From Roseimaritima sediminicola (GTDB lineage: Bacteria; Planctomycetota; Planctomycetia; Pirellulales; Pirellulaceae), in the NCBI RefSeq assembly GCF_009618275.1, contig NZ_WIAD01000010.1, positions 1-64,000 of the forward strand: a stretch of 64,000 nt of DNA, written 5' to 3'. The translations under genes and the position numbers were made by a program. Shown one piece after another: positions 43,258 through 52,315 of this stretch. The first letter of the stretch is position 1. Every line of letters begins with the position of its first letter. The notes below the pieces were generated by a model. That model did no database searches. It was given only the letters and a program-made list of their open reading frames with translations, and was not told the origin of the DNA.

Positions 43258-44622
43258 TCAGCAGTTCGCCGCACTCTGGGGGCTCGACTGTGCCGCAGGC
43301 AGTACGATGGCAACCAGAAAGACCAAGCCTAAACCGTGGGTCAATAGCGTTGTAAACACACCAGAATCACTAAGCATCAAGGCGGGCAAAAACAACACCG
43401 TAGCCGCCAGACGAAAGTCAGACTTGGCGGCCAACGAGTCATACGCGTGCAACACTGCCCCCAGCAGCAACGAGACACCGATAACCCCAATGTAGCCAAA
43501 GTTCGCATAGCCATCCGCGAACAAATTGCCACATGCGTTCATCCCTACGACGCCATACATTTCTTCGCCAACCAGACGGCCTGGGGATAAATCGTATGGA
43601 TAATCGACGACCGACCCCATGAAACTATGCCCCAGCATCGCTTTGGGACTTTGATAGAAAAAGTCGAACCAATTTGCCAACATAATACCGGGATTCATGA
43701 ACTGCCGACGAAGGAAGAGTATTGTTAGCGTAGATCCGTCTCGAACAGCATCGACCGCGAGAAACAAACCGGTGGCGACCGCCGGGGCGGCGAGCCCCCA
43801 AAACACACTTCGTTTCAGCATGGGGGTTACGCAGTAGAGTACCAGAACCAGCGGGAGGTAAAAAAGCGTTCCTTTCAATGCTGTCACACTATAGAGATAG
43901 CACTGCAGAAACACGGCAATCCCTAAAACCCACCACCGTCTGTTGTGCAAGGCCAATATAAAGGAGCACGGGATCAGCACGTTCTTCAACCAGTTCAGGA
44001 GATACCTAGCCAAAGTACTTTTGGAGGTCACCTCCTCACGCATGTCCAGTCTCGTGTCATAAACATTCTCAAATGAGTGGATTTTAAACACGAAACCGAA
44101 CTCGGCCACAATTACAGCGCAGGAGACTAGCGTAACCCCCAGCAGAAGCGCCCCTGCATTATACGAGCTTAACTGCGGCTTCGGAATCTTCCATAACGGC
44201 AAGCGGTAAACGCTCGAAATAACAAAGAAACCGGCGAGCAGCCAGACATCGAGCATCAAGTACTTGGCGGGCGGTTCTGCCCCGGCCAACATTGGAAACA
44301 AGCAACACGGCACATACACGCTCATATACAAAAGGATGAACACTATCTGGGTCGGTCGCCGCACAGTTAGGTCCAGCCAAAGCAGCGGCCCCAAGCTAAA
44401 CATGATGGCCGCGGCACGCATCAGCAACGAGACGTCGTTGAACCGATATCCTTGCGACCTCAACACAACCGTGATCGTGTCTCGATAGGCGGAAACCAAT
44501 AGACAACCGAAGATCAAGACAACAACCGCGAGCTTGACGCGAGTAAAGACACCATACGACGGGCCTGCCAGCACCGTCGCTGTTGAGGCTGTCCCGACTC
44601 CATCGCGCTCTGTTGCATTCAT
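43258..44622 (-). CDS. Wzy-like O-antigen/oligosaccharide repeat-unit polymerase
   Basis: A 454-aa integral membrane protein with about 11-12 hydrophobic segments (for example TRVKLAVVVLIFGCLLVSAYRD, IVFILLYMSVYVPCCLFPMLAG, FGYIGVIGVSLLLGAVLHAYD) and a large hydrophilic loop near residues 295-375 (RRQFMNPGIMLANWFDFF, MNACGNLFADGYANFG). Such topology and the loop pattern are typical of Wzy polymerases that join repeat units at the periplasmic face. Position beside a Wzx-like flippase supports this. The primary sequence of Wzy is poorly conserved, so the call rests on topology and context. Base composition is less GC-rich than the left half. ATG at 44622. Confidence 0.7.
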   Translation of the reverse strand: MNATERDGVGTASTATVLAGPSYGVFTRVKLAVVVLIFGCLLVSAYRDTITVVLRSQGYRFNDVSLLMRAAAIMFSLGPLLWLDLTVRRPTQIVFILLYMSVYVPCCLFPMLAGAEPPAKYLMLDVWLLAGFFVISSVYRLPLWKIPKPQLSSYNAGALLLGVTLVSCAVIVAEFGFVFKIHSFENVYDTRLDMREEVTSKSTLARYLLNWLKNVLIPCSFILALHNRRWWVLGIAVFLQCYLYSVTALKGTLFYLPLVLVLYCVTPMLKRSVFWGLAAPAVATGLFLAVDAVRDGSTLTILFLRRQFMNPGIMLANWFDFFYQSPKAMLGHSFMGSVVDYPYDLSPGRLVGEEMYGVVGMNACGNLFADGYANFGYIGVIGVSLLLGAVLHAYDSLAAKSDFRLAATVLFLPALMLSDSGVFTTLLTHGLGLVFLVAIVLPAAQSSPQSAANC

Positions 44623-45011
44623 TGGTTTCAAACCGGGACATCTTGCCCGTTGCGGTCGATCAACACCCGGCTTCCGCAGGCCGTGCATAACAGGCTGCTT
44701 CTAAAGGAACTCAGGGGGACAGAGCAAGTGCAGTCTGGCACACCCAACTGCCCTCCCCCCGGCGTTCGAGATTGATCTTCCGTCATTCGGGAAGCTCTCG
44801 CTAGACTCACTCAAGACTTTTAATTGCGAACGCTCGAGCGCTCCATACCCGAGCAGCCAGTGCCCCCGAACGTCCTTCCAGGCCGATCTCCCAGCAACGA
44901 CCGCCTCTAGACGACGCGGCTACACGACGGAGCCAATTGCGCTGAGGAGGGGTAACATCGGAGCACCACTCAGCCGATGGACTGGCGTCTACCAGAACCA
45001 AGGACGGACGG
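44623..45011. other. Divergent promoter region of the wzy-like and wzx-like genes
   Basis: 389 bp between divergent genes. No confident gene; a possible 60-codon minus-strand frame (44628-44810) is listed separately at low confidence. No clear promoter pair stands out. Confidence 0.4.
44628..44810 (-). CDS. Possible small Cys-containing protein upstream of the wzy-like gene
   Basis: A 60-codon frame ending 6 bp before the wzy-like ATG, which would allow coupling. It has two cysteine pairs (CTC and CTAC) and ends SRVLIDRNGQDVPV, faintly like half a zinc ribbon. There is no Shine-Dalgarno and no recognisable family. It could be chance. Confidence 0.2.
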   Translation of the reverse strand: MSLARASRMTEDQSRTPGGGQLGVPDCTCSVPLSSFRSSLLCTACGSRVLIDRNGQDVPV

Positions 45012-46502
45012 ATGAAAACACGAAACGAAGCGGCGACAGAGAGCCCAACCAGCAGCAACAGCTCACGTCGCCACCTGAACAACTTCGTCGCCTCCGGAGC
45101 GTTGCAACTGATCGCTGTCCTGGCACCGCTCACAACCCTCCTCCTCATGGCGAGATGCTACGACATGGCCGCATTTGGCCAATACAGCGTCGCACTCGCG
45201 TTCGTGAACGTGTTGACGGTGTTCTTCGGCCTTGGGGCGAGCGCTGCCACCTGCTTCCAGATCGCCCGGATCGAGCGTCAGCACTTGCGACGACAGGACG
45301 GCGTCATTGGCGCCGGATTGCTATCTGTCTTATGTTTCACCCTGTTTTTCTCACCGTTTGCCTGGGTGATACCCTGGTTGCTGGGCTACAGCAACGAGAC
45401 TCGCCAACTTGTGCTGTTGCTGACCGCCGGAGGCTGGTGCTCTGTTATTTCGGATCTCTTGAACGGAGTGTATCGCGGCCGCCGTGAGATGAGCTGGCAA
45501 CTAATCCCCGTCGCCTCTGTCGCGGTGGCAACCCTTGTCTGCGTTACGCCCCTGTTGATAGCTGGCAAACCACTGAAACAAGTCGCCGTCACGTGGAGTG
45601 CTTGCCAACTACTAGGCCCCTGCATTCTGTTCCTTTGCTTGCGACGAAGCGGCCTGCTAAGAAGCTTCAAGCGGACGCCACGCCAGCTTCCAACCGTCTT
45701 TCGTCGAGCCTTCACGATCGGACTCGACGGAGTCATATTCCGTGTTGGCATACAAACCGTAACATTACTGCTGCCCGTATTGCTATCCGTTCGAGCGGCC
45801 GGCATATTCAACGCCGCATCGAAACCGCTCGCAATGCTAGTAATCGGAAATTCCTTTATAATGCGTTTCTTTGGTCCTTACATTGCCTCTGCAGGCGACA
45901 AGGACCCGACATGCATGACGCTGCGGATCCAAATGTGCCATAAGCTGGCTTTTTTCTTCACAGGCAGCGTCTTAGTCGGCGCACTGACATTCCCCCATGT
46001 TATCTGCAACATCCTGTTTGGCGCAAAGGCCGAAGAAATTGCCGAGTACATGCAAGTCCTTGCGATCGCGTTCATTATCTACTACGCGCCACCCTACTCC
46101 GCCAACCTCAAAGCGATCGGACTAGAGAGGCAGGTGGTATGGTGCGGGATTATCCAATGGGCAACGATGGTAGTTGCCCTTTTCGTCCTCGCGCCCCGTT
46201 ACGGCGTGTGGGGCGCCGTTACTGCCACGCTGCTGGCCTACAGCGCCTACTGGCTCACCGAAGTATTTCTTTACAGCTTCAATCGCCTGAAGGGCGTTGC
46301 AAACGCAGAAAGATACCTAGCTTACCTCTTTGGCTCGACAGCCCTGGGATTTACGTACAACCAGTTCCCAGGCGGCACGCTGTCGATCATATCTTTTGCG
46401 TTGACGGTCCTGACACTTTCTCTGCTTGTCTACTGGACCCCCGGCGAAAGAGAGCAAGCTCGCTGGCTGCTTCGCAATTCCCTCGCTCCCAGACGGGCTT
46501 AA
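45012..46502 (+). CDS. Wzx-like polysaccharide flippase
   Basis: A 496-aa protein of the MATE/MOP (PST) type with about 12-14 membrane helices. The start NNFVASGALQLIAVLAPLTT and MAAFGQYSVALAFVNVLTVF are typical of lipid-linked oligosaccharide flippases, as are VYRGRREMSWQLIP and YAPPYSANLKAIGLERQVVW later. It would move undecaprenyl-linked repeat units across the inner membrane. ATG at 45012. First gene of a plus-strand group with the methyltransferase and ATP-grasp genes, in the less GC-rich segment. Confidence 0.85.
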   Translation: MKTRNEAATESPTSSNSSRRHLNNFVASGALQLIAVLAPLTTLLLMARCYDMAAFGQYSVALAFVNVLTVFFGLGASAATCFQIARIERQHLRRQDGVIGAGLLSVLCFTLFFSPFAWVIPWLLGYSNETRQLVLLLTAGGWCSVISDLLNGVYRGRREMSWQLIPVASVAVATLVCVTPLLIAGKPLKQVAVTWSACQLLGPCILFLCLRRSGLLRSFKRTPRQLPTVFRRAFTIGLDGVIFRVGIQTVTLLLPVLLSVRAAGIFNAASKPLAMLVIGNSFIMRFFGPYIASAGDKDPTCMTLRIQMCHKLAFFFTGSVLVGALTFPHVICNILFGAKAEEIAEYMQVLAIAFIIYYAPPYSANLKAIGLERQVVWCGIIQWATMVVALFVLAPRYGVWGAVTATLLAYSAYWLTEVFLYSFNRLKGVANAERYLAYLFGSTALGFTYNQFPGGTLSIISFALTVLTLSLLVYWTPGEREQARWLLRNSLAPRRA

Positions 46503-46653
46503 ACATGAGCCCTGACGCGTCACCAACTCGGCAATGCTAGCAAGTAGCATAAGACACTGTGTTGATCTTGTGTCAGTTAAACCCTCACCCTAAACTTTTG
46601 CCCCAGGAGCTACGCGGCCCCACGAACCAATCCGTTTCTTCGCTAGGTAAAGC

Positions 46654-47403
46654 ATGAGCACGGCAAGCGCAGACCCTCAATTGCAGGACGAGGAATTTTG
46701 GTCCGAAAAGTGGATCAAACATATCGAAACCTACCTGACGGCTGACCCACGAACTGGCAGGTGGCTACAGAGTCGCTTCAACCTCTGCGGGCAGACGGTT
46801 CTGGAAGTCGCCGGTGGATCCTGCCGGGACTCGCGCTTTCTTCACGAACAGGGCGTCGACGCGACGGGCAGCGATTTTGACGCCAGAACCCTGCAGTACT
46901 TAAGAGACCGGGACAAAGCTTCCGAGTTCAGACTTCGTCGAGAAGACGCATTCGCGTTAGACTGCGAATCAAAATCATTCGACGTGGTATTCCATAACGG
47001 GTTCTGGGTATTATTTGACGACGATGAAAAGCTGGTAGACTCCCTGCGCGAGCACGTTCGTGTGGCCAGACGCTACGTGGTAATCCTAGTCCACAACAAG
47101 CGAAACCGGAAACTGGTTGACACGTTCTCCCGGAAAGGAAAAACCGACGCGCTCTACAATATTCGGTTCTTCACACCCGAAGAAGTCAGACGCCTCTGCA
47201 ATGCTCCCGGACTCGGCATCAAGCGGGTCCACATTGAAAAGTTCGGGGGCCCGCTCGACGGCTACTATGGAAACAACCGTCGAATACCATTGCCGCTGAG
47301 ACTGCGTCATTACTTGATTCCCAAACTGTATCGCGCCCAACCCTGGCCTCTGGTAGAACGAGTCGCTGCGATCATCGAACTGGAACAGCCTGCCACGCGA
47401 TAG
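46654..47403 (+). CDS. Class I SAM-dependent methyltransferase
   Basis: A 249-aa methyltransferase. Motif I is unusual but recognisable: VLEVAGGSCRDSRFL (family E/DxGxGxG; here GGSCRD), then TGSDFDARTL with the acidic residue at the end of strand 2, EDAFALDCESKSFDVVFHNG (motif II/post I) and a lid with FFTPEEVRRLC. A sugar or lipid carrier intermediate is a plausible acceptor given the polysaccharide locus, but nothing in the sequence fixes the substrate. ATG at 46654. It lies 151 bp after the flippase and 35 bp before the ATP-grasp gene. Confidence 0.8.
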   Translation: MSTASADPQLQDEEFWSEKWIKHIETYLTADPRTGRWLQSRFNLCGQTVLEVAGGSCRDSRFLHEQGVDATGSDFDARTLQYLRDRDKASEFRLRREDAFALDCESKSFDVVFHNGFWVLFDDDEKLVDSLREHVRVARRYVVILVHNKRNRKLVDTFSRKGKTDALYNIRFFTPEEVRRLCNAPGLGIKRVHIEKFGGPLDGYYGNNRRIPLPLRLRHYLIPKLYRAQPWPLVERVAAIIELEQPATR

Positions 47404-47438
47404 ACGTTACACGGCTCCTAAAAGCACGATTTCTAACA

Positions 47439-48776
47439 ATGCAGAAAGCTACCGCGTTCATCCTAGGATCGGGCTACAATGCGCACGGACTTGCCCGAAG
47501 CTTGGCCCGCGTTGCCACCGACTGCCATGGGTTTGATGACGACTCGACGGGATTCCTGCATCACTCACGACTGTTCTGCGAACGGTATTCGGCGCCGCAC
47601 GACTGGAGCCTTAGCCAGAAACGAGAGGCAATTCTGGAACGCATTCGCGACATCGGTGGCCCGGTTGTGTTGTTTGCAACCGACGAACAGTGGCTGGTGG
47701 ACCTGCTATCAAACCTCGCGATGTACCAAGAAGCGGGCGCCGTCATCCCTTGCTTGAACCCTTCGGCCGCTTTGCTATGCGCCCACAAACAGCACTTCAA
47801 GTTATGGTGTCACTCCGAAGAGATCATCACGGCCCAGTCAGCTTTTTACAATGCTGCACAGCCGACCAACTGGAATACGTTTATCCAACAAGCCAGTGAA
47901 CTGCCCTACCCTGTAGTTGTGAAACCCAGCACCAAGGGTTCCGGACAGGAGGAGCTTGGGTTCACATTTTACAAAAAGTTTGATTCGGAAGAATCCTTCC
48001 GAGAGTGGGCAATTAGTCGTAATGTCGACGATCTTTCCTGCGACATTCTTGTCGAGGAATTCATCTCAGGCCCCGTCACGTCGCTAGTTTCCCTGCAGGG
48101 CTATGTTGACAGGGAAGGACAGGTACACGCCGGCCAGTATCGCAAGCTGTCGCAGACCCAAGGCATGCTGGGATGTGGTAACGTGGTACAAATCGAGCCC
48201 TGCGATAGAGAACTCTTCGATACCATTTCAGTTGTCTTGTCAAAACTGGCCTTTCACGGCTTCTTCGACGCGGAGTTCAAAATCTGTGAAAAGACCGGCA
48301 AACCGTACCTGATCGAGATCAATGCTCGACCGTGCATGCTTAATTACGCGGCAACTGTAATGGGCCTGAACCTCCCCGCGTTGGCAATGACGGACATGGT
48401 TCCATCCTACAATGCCTGGAGACCTTGCTCGAAACCACGAACGCGAAAATGGGTGTGGTGTCGGCATTTGCCGCATTTGATAGACAGTTGCACCGAGGCT
48501 TATAGTGCGAACAGCCTACTGTTTCCTCTGTCGGCGTTGAAAGCGTGGATAACACCGTTTCGGTTCCTTCCCACCTACGATCCCTTGGTTTCGCTGGCGG
48601 ACCCACTGCCGATCCTTCACCTATCGCGCAAGCTCATCCAACAGGCTGCATCACGCATCCGAGCAAAGTTCGCTACCCGTGCTCTCCGAACAGATGCGAA
48701 TGCGTCCACCAGCACCGAGCAGTCTGTCGCACCAAGTGCGACCAGACGGACTTCAAGGAAGCGGCGGGCAGCTTAG
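47439..48776 (+). CDS. ATP-grasp enzyme of the polysaccharide locus
   Basis: A 445-aa ATP-grasp protein (carbamoyl-phosphate synthase-like/D-Ala-D-Ala ligase fold). N-terminal FILGSGYNAHGLARSLA pre-ATP-grasp strand; ATP-binding YPVVVKPSTKGSGQEELGF; IEEF-like VEEFISGPVTSLVSL; metal-ligand region GFFDAEFKICEKTGKPYLIEINARP. It should form an amide or ester bond through an acyl phosphate. In glycan loci such enzymes can attach amino acids or related groups to sugars; that link is inference. The C-terminal 120 residues are not recognised and end in a Ser/Thr/Arg-rich tail. ATG at 47439. Confidence 0.8.
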   Translation: MQKATAFILGSGYNAHGLARSLARVATDCHGFDDDSTGFLHHSRLFCERYSAPHDWSLSQKREAILERIRDIGGPVVLFATDEQWLVDLLSNLAMYQEAGAVIPCLNPSAALLCAHKQHFKLWCHSEEIITAQSAFYNAAQPTNWNTFIQQASELPYPVVVKPSTKGSGQEELGFTFYKKFDSEESFREWAISRNVDDLSCDILVEEFISGPVTSLVSLQGYVDREGQVHAGQYRKLSQTQGMLGCGNVVQIEPCDRELFDTISVVLSKLAFHGFFDAEFKICEKTGKPYLIEINARPCMLNYAATVMGLNLPALAMTDMVPSYNAWRPCSKPRTRKWVWCRHLPHLIDSCTEAYSANSLLFPLSALKAWITPFRFLPTYDPLVSLADPLPILHLSRKLIQQAASRIRAKFATRALRTDANASTSTEQSVAPSATRRTSRKRRAA

Positions 48777-48796
48777 CCCGAACGGGTCAAGCTGCC
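48767..48796. terminator. Bidirectional hairpin over two stop codons
   Basis: Stem GGCAGCTT/AAGCTGCC (48767-48774, 48789-48796) enclosing CCCG-AA-CGGG, placed exactly over the convergent stops of the ATP-grasp and GT4 genes. No T-run. Confidence 0.5.
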
Positions 48797-49962
48797 GAGG
48801 TTTCGAGAACGTCCAGTTCGTAACTGCCTTCTGCTGCGAGCGGCGTTTGCAGAATGGATGCATACAGGGCGACCAATTTCGCTTCCTCGCATTCCCAGTT
48901 GAAGGTTCGTCTCACAGAGGCTTCGCCTCGCTTCCCCATAGCTTTAGCTTGCAGAGGATGGTCAATCATGTGCTGCATCGCCTCCGCGATGGCGTGCGGA
49001 TCCAACGGATCGACCATCAACCCGGCTCCGCAACCTTCGACGTACTCTTTCCACATGGGAAAATCTGACGCGATCACGGGCAACCCCGCTGCCATGTACT
49101 CAAACATCTTAATCGGCAAAGAATCCAGATAAGCCGGCGTTGGATGCAGTGTCACCAAGCCGGCTGTCGCCGACGCGAGCAGTTGTTCAATTTGCTGATT
49201 GGGAAGCCATCCCAGCAGCTTGACTCTTTGCAGCTTGTCCACCCGTGCAATTTGCTCCGCCAGAGCACCGGGAACATCCCCAGCGATCAATAGCTTCGGA
49301 ACATGCTTGGGGGACAGCAAGTTCACTGCAGCCGCCATTTCGATCATCCCGCGAGTCTGCGAGATACTTCCTGCATAGACAAAGCAAGCAGGCGAAGCAG
49401 GCTCGCCTTCAGCAACGAGTTGTGGGAGTCGTTGGCGAGGAAAATTCTTGACGGTAATGGTGGGCACCTTGTCAAACTTTCCCGCGATTGAGTCGGTCGC
49501 GGCTACGACTGCGGTCAGCCGGCGTGAAATCATCGACTCCATCGCATCCACCAGCCAAGCAACCGGACGACGACTCCACCGAGGCAACCAGGTTCGGTGA
49601 AGAGTCTGTTTCGCGAGATCTTCATGTACGTCGTAGATGACTTTCTTCCCGAGCAACCGCAGCAGGAGACCGGCCGGCAACAGTTCGGAATCATGAATAT
49701 GATAAACTTCGGCATCGTAAGCCAACGCTCTACGCACCACTTCGGCAACAGTGACCGTGAAACGCAGGAGTCTTGAGCGACGTTTTTTCAACAAATCCAG
49801 GCGAACGCCGTGGGTATTGGCGACCGGCTCGTTTGACGGCGCAATGAGCACGACATCCAACCCATGCTGTCGCAACGACACGCATTCCTTTTGGAAGACA
49901 CGAACATCGTCTGGGCGGTGGACGGACGTTAGATGCGCAATCATTGCTTTTACCGAAGTCAT
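48787..49962 (-). CDS. Glycosyltransferase family 4 protein
   Basis: A 391-aa GT-B enzyme: MIAHLTSVHRPDDVRVFQKE, YHIHDSELLPAGLLLRLLG, KVIYDVHEDLAKQTL, then the C-terminal domain FVYAGSISQTRGMIEMAAA, LLIAGDVPGALAEQI, LLGWLPNQQIEQLLASATAG, and YLDSLPIKMFEYMAAGLPVIAS with the acceptor/donor Glu region. Resembles glycosyltransferases that add sugars in capsule or O-antigen synthesis. ATG at 49962 is preferred; the frame is open to 49998. It follows the deacetylase gene by 54 bp on the same strand. Confidence 0.87.
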   Translation of the reverse strand: MTSVKAMIAHLTSVHRPDDVRVFQKECVSLRQHGLDVVLIAPSNEPVANTHGVRLDLLKKRRSRLLRFTVTVAEVVRRALAYDAEVYHIHDSELLPAGLLLRLLGKKVIYDVHEDLAKQTLHRTWLPRWSRRPVAWLVDAMESMISRRLTAVVAATDSIAGKFDKVPTITVKNFPRQRLPQLVAEGEPASPACFVYAGSISQTRGMIEMAAAVNLLSPKHVPKLLIAGDVPGALAEQIARVDKLQRVKLLGWLPNQQIEQLLASATAGLVTLHPTPAYLDSLPIKMFEYMAAGLPVIASDFPMWKEYVEGCGAGLMVDPLDPHAIAEAMQHMIDHPLQAKAMGKRGEASVRRTFNWECEEAKLVALYASILQTPLAAEGSYELDVLETSAA

Positions 49963-50016
49963 TTGATTTCCAAACCCATTTTCTCTTAAAAAGTCCACCG
50001 ACCGTCTTCACGAAGC

Positions 50017-51414
50017 CTACGCGGCGGCGTGCAAAACGGCCCGGTACAACTGCCGTTCGGTTTCTTCAGAAAGGTTATTATTGTGCCACAGCAAGGTAAA
50101 CGTACCGTTTTGCTTTTTGCAGTTTTGGGCCAGGTCTTTGACCCGCTGAACCACACCATCATGCTTCAACCCTTCGTAGATGAGCAGCGAACACTCCATA
50201 GCAATCAATGGTTTTTCGACCAGATTGAGCGGCCTTCGCGACTGGACGTCGTAGGCATTAAAGGGATGACAGGTTCCGCAACGGAATCCTGCACGGTCAG
50301 CGAAACCGACGCTGCTATCGTAGTCTAGGCCGCAGTCATTCCAAGCATTCCATGTTGTTGGATTGCGCCACCGCAGATAATGCTGACGACCACCCCAAGA
50401 TGCCTGTTTGATATCCAGTTTTTCGCAGCTTCGCCGCAAAATTTGAAACTCGCTTGAAACGATCTCGGGATTTTGAAACGAGCTATAGCTGGGATGTAGC
50501 CCCACTTCATGACCGCGAGTTGCGACTTGCCGCACCACGTTCTGCACGGCTTTACTACCAAAGTTGTGCGTCCCGTCGATTCGACCCAACTTCCGATCGG
50601 TAATAAAGTAAAAGGCGCTGCGACAACCATGGGCTTCGCTGGCGTCCATGATGAAATTAAACGAGTTGTACGCGTCTTCATCGGCGTTGCCACGAAATGC
50701 CCGCGCCGCGCGAAGCGTTTCGCCGACCCACCGGAACGATCGGCGGCGGAGCCATGCCTCCTTGGCAAGGCGTCGCACCCCTTCCCTTGCAGATCGACCA
50801 TGATAGGCGAACGGGGAATCGACGTCGTGACTCAGCTGGATGCTGTAGGTGCCCTGTTTCCGGACCAAACCTGGCCAATGCCGCTTCAGCAGTTCCCACA
50901 GAATCTCCACATACTCATCGGCCAAGGGGCGATGCAGGAAGTCGCACCTTGACGCTATGGAATGCTCTGCGGGGAATCGACCGTGCTGATCCGTGGGGTG
51001 AACAACGACTTCTTCATAGCGACTGAGCAGGAAGAAGATGCTACCCAACAGATCGACTGAACAATTTCCCTCTGGGTCCAACAAGTTCACCCATCCTGCC
51101 TCCTCCGGTGGTCCGGCAAATAGGGCCGGTGTTTGGCTCTCGCACAGTACCGACTGGTCGAAACCTACGGGCAACCGAATATCGGCCAAAGGCAGTTCTG
51201 GAAGCGAATTTTCCGCCAGCCAGTCTTTTGACGCTTTGGCAAAAAAGTCGTCCCGCAAATGAAGCGTCGCCCCCTCCGCAGATAAGCATGTTCCCTGGTT
51301 AGACGGATCGTAGGCAACGGATACGTCGAGCCCCAACCGCTGCCTGAATACCCAATCAATGACATACTCGCGTTCGGCAAAGCAGTTCGCGGGACAAGAA
51401 ACATGCATTGTCAT
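50017..51414 (-). CDS. Polysaccharide deacetylase family protein
   Basis: A 465-aa protein whose C-terminal half is a NodB-type deacetylase: SIQLSHDVDSPFAYHGRSA (the first D motif), FYFITDRKLG, GHEVGLHPSYSSF (the HxxxH-like metal motif), the YDSSVGFADRAGFRCG with the catalytic-region Arg, and TLLWHNNNLS at the end. The N-terminal 180 residues form an extra domain often found in such proteins (VNLLDPEGNCSVDLLGSIFF). Likely removes N-acetyl groups from a glycan outside or at the membrane; no signal peptide is evident. ATG at 51414. Probably coexpressed with the downstream GT4. Confidence 0.85.
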   Translation of the reverse strand: MTMHVSCPANCFAEREYVIDWVFRQRLGLDVSVAYDPSNQGTCLSAEGATLHLRDDFFAKASKDWLAENSLPELPLADIRLPVGFDQSVLCESQTPALFAGPPEEAGWVNLLDPEGNCSVDLLGSIFFLLSRYEEVVVHPTDQHGRFPAEHSIASRCDFLHRPLADEYVEILWELLKRHWPGLVRKQGTYSIQLSHDVDSPFAYHGRSAREGVRRLAKEAWLRRRSFRWVGETLRAARAFRGNADEDAYNSFNFIMDASEAHGCRSAFYFITDRKLGRIDGTHNFGSKAVQNVVRQVATRGHEVGLHPSYSSFQNPEIVSSEFQILRRSCEKLDIKQASWGGRQHYLRWRNPTTWNAWNDCGLDYDSSVGFADRAGFRCGTCHPFNAYDVQSRRPLNLVEKPLIAMECSLLIYEGLKHDGVVQRVKDLAQNCKKQNGTFTLLWHNNNLSEETERQLYRAVLHAAA

Positions 51415-51531
51415 TTTGAACAGCAGAGCCTTGAGAACAGGTGGAAGAAACGTCGGTCTCGAGTACCACGCAGTAACAAATCTGCCGGTCGGGACGCAAG
51501 CCCATCTGGACGCCCCCCGACGGAGTCTGGC

Positions 51532-51561
51532 TTGACACGGCGCCCTGCTTTCCTCTAGTTA
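51532..51561 (+). promoter_or_regulatory. Weak promoter candidate before the sugar transferase operon
   Basis: A perfect TTGACA at 51532-51537 has an 18-nt spacer before a poor TAGTTA. It is positioned 56 bp upstream of the GTG of the sugar transferase gene in an otherwise empty 200-bp gap. The weak -10 makes this tentative. Confidence 0.25.
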
Positions 51562-51616
51562 GTTCGGCACCGAAATTTGCTGTGATTCACCAATCACTTA
51601 TTCAAAGGATTGAAGA

Positions 51617-52315
51617 GTGGTCAAACGAAGTTTTGATATCGTTTTGTCGTTGACCGCGTTGTCGGTCGCTTGGTTACCGATGGCGATTATCGCCGCCACG
51701 ATCAAGCTGACGTCGCCAGGTCCGGTGCTGTACTGCGGTTCGCGTGTGGGACGGTTCGGAAAGGATTTTCGAATCTTCAAATTCCGCTCGATGGTCGTGG
51801 ATGCCGAAGCCCTGGGCGGAAGCTCGACCTCCAATGGCGATTGCCGGATCACACCGGTCGGAAGGTTTCTTCGCAAATACAAACTTGATGAACTTCCCCA
51901 ACTGTTCAACGTCCTGTTCGGGCAGATGAGTTTCGTGGGTCCTCGTCCCGAAGTCCGCGAATACGTGGACCTGTACTCCGCTGAAGAGCAAGCGATCTTG
52001 AACCTGCGCCCGGGTATCACGGACTGGGCATCGATCTGGAACAGTGACGAAGGTTCGATCCTGGCCGCATTTGCGGACCCCGACCAGGCCTACCTGGACG
52101 TCATTCGTCCCACCAAGTTGAAACTTCAGTTGCTGTACGGCCGCAACGCCGGCGTGTGGGAGGACGTGAAGGTCATTGTCTCCACGGCCCGTCGTCTGGT
52201 CGATGACAGCTGGCAACCGACGACGGTTCTTAAGCACTCGGAACCCTTGCCGGCGATCCAAGCGCGTCATCTCGAGCGTCTGGCCGCAGCCGAACAACCA
52301 AAGGCCGCGGCGTAA
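51617..52315 (+). CDS. Undecaprenyl-phosphate sugar phosphotransferase (priming transferase)
   Basis: A 232-aa bacterial sugar transferase (C-terminal catalytic domain of the WcaJ/PglC type). One N-terminal helix anchor (SFDIVLSLTALSVAWLPMAII), the substrate region TSPGPVLYCGSRVGRFGKDFRIFKFRSMV, RKYKLDELPQLFNVLFGQMSFVGPRPE (catalytic DE pair), and LRPGITDWASIW. It would transfer a sugar-1-phosphate to undecaprenyl phosphate, the first step of repeat-unit assembly. GTG start at 51617 preceded by AAGGA. It begins a tight operon: the next gene overlaps by one base (TAATG). Confidence 0.92.
   Translation: MVKRSFDIVLSLTALSVAWLPMAIIAATIKLTSPGPVLYCGSRVGRFGKDFRIFKFRSMVVDAEALGGSSTSNGDCRITPVGRFLRKYKLDELPQLFNVLFGQMSFVGPRPEVREYVDLYSAEEQAILNLRPGITDWASIWNSDEGSILAAFADPDQAYLDVIRPTKLKLQLLYGRNAGVWEDVKVIVSTARRLVDDSWQPTTVLKHSEPLPAIQARHLERLAAAEQPKAAA

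Noticed and set aside
43258-51414. Calling the block a genomic island with att sites
   Set aside because: No integrase, tRNA target or flanking direct repeats were seen, so only a composition difference is reported.
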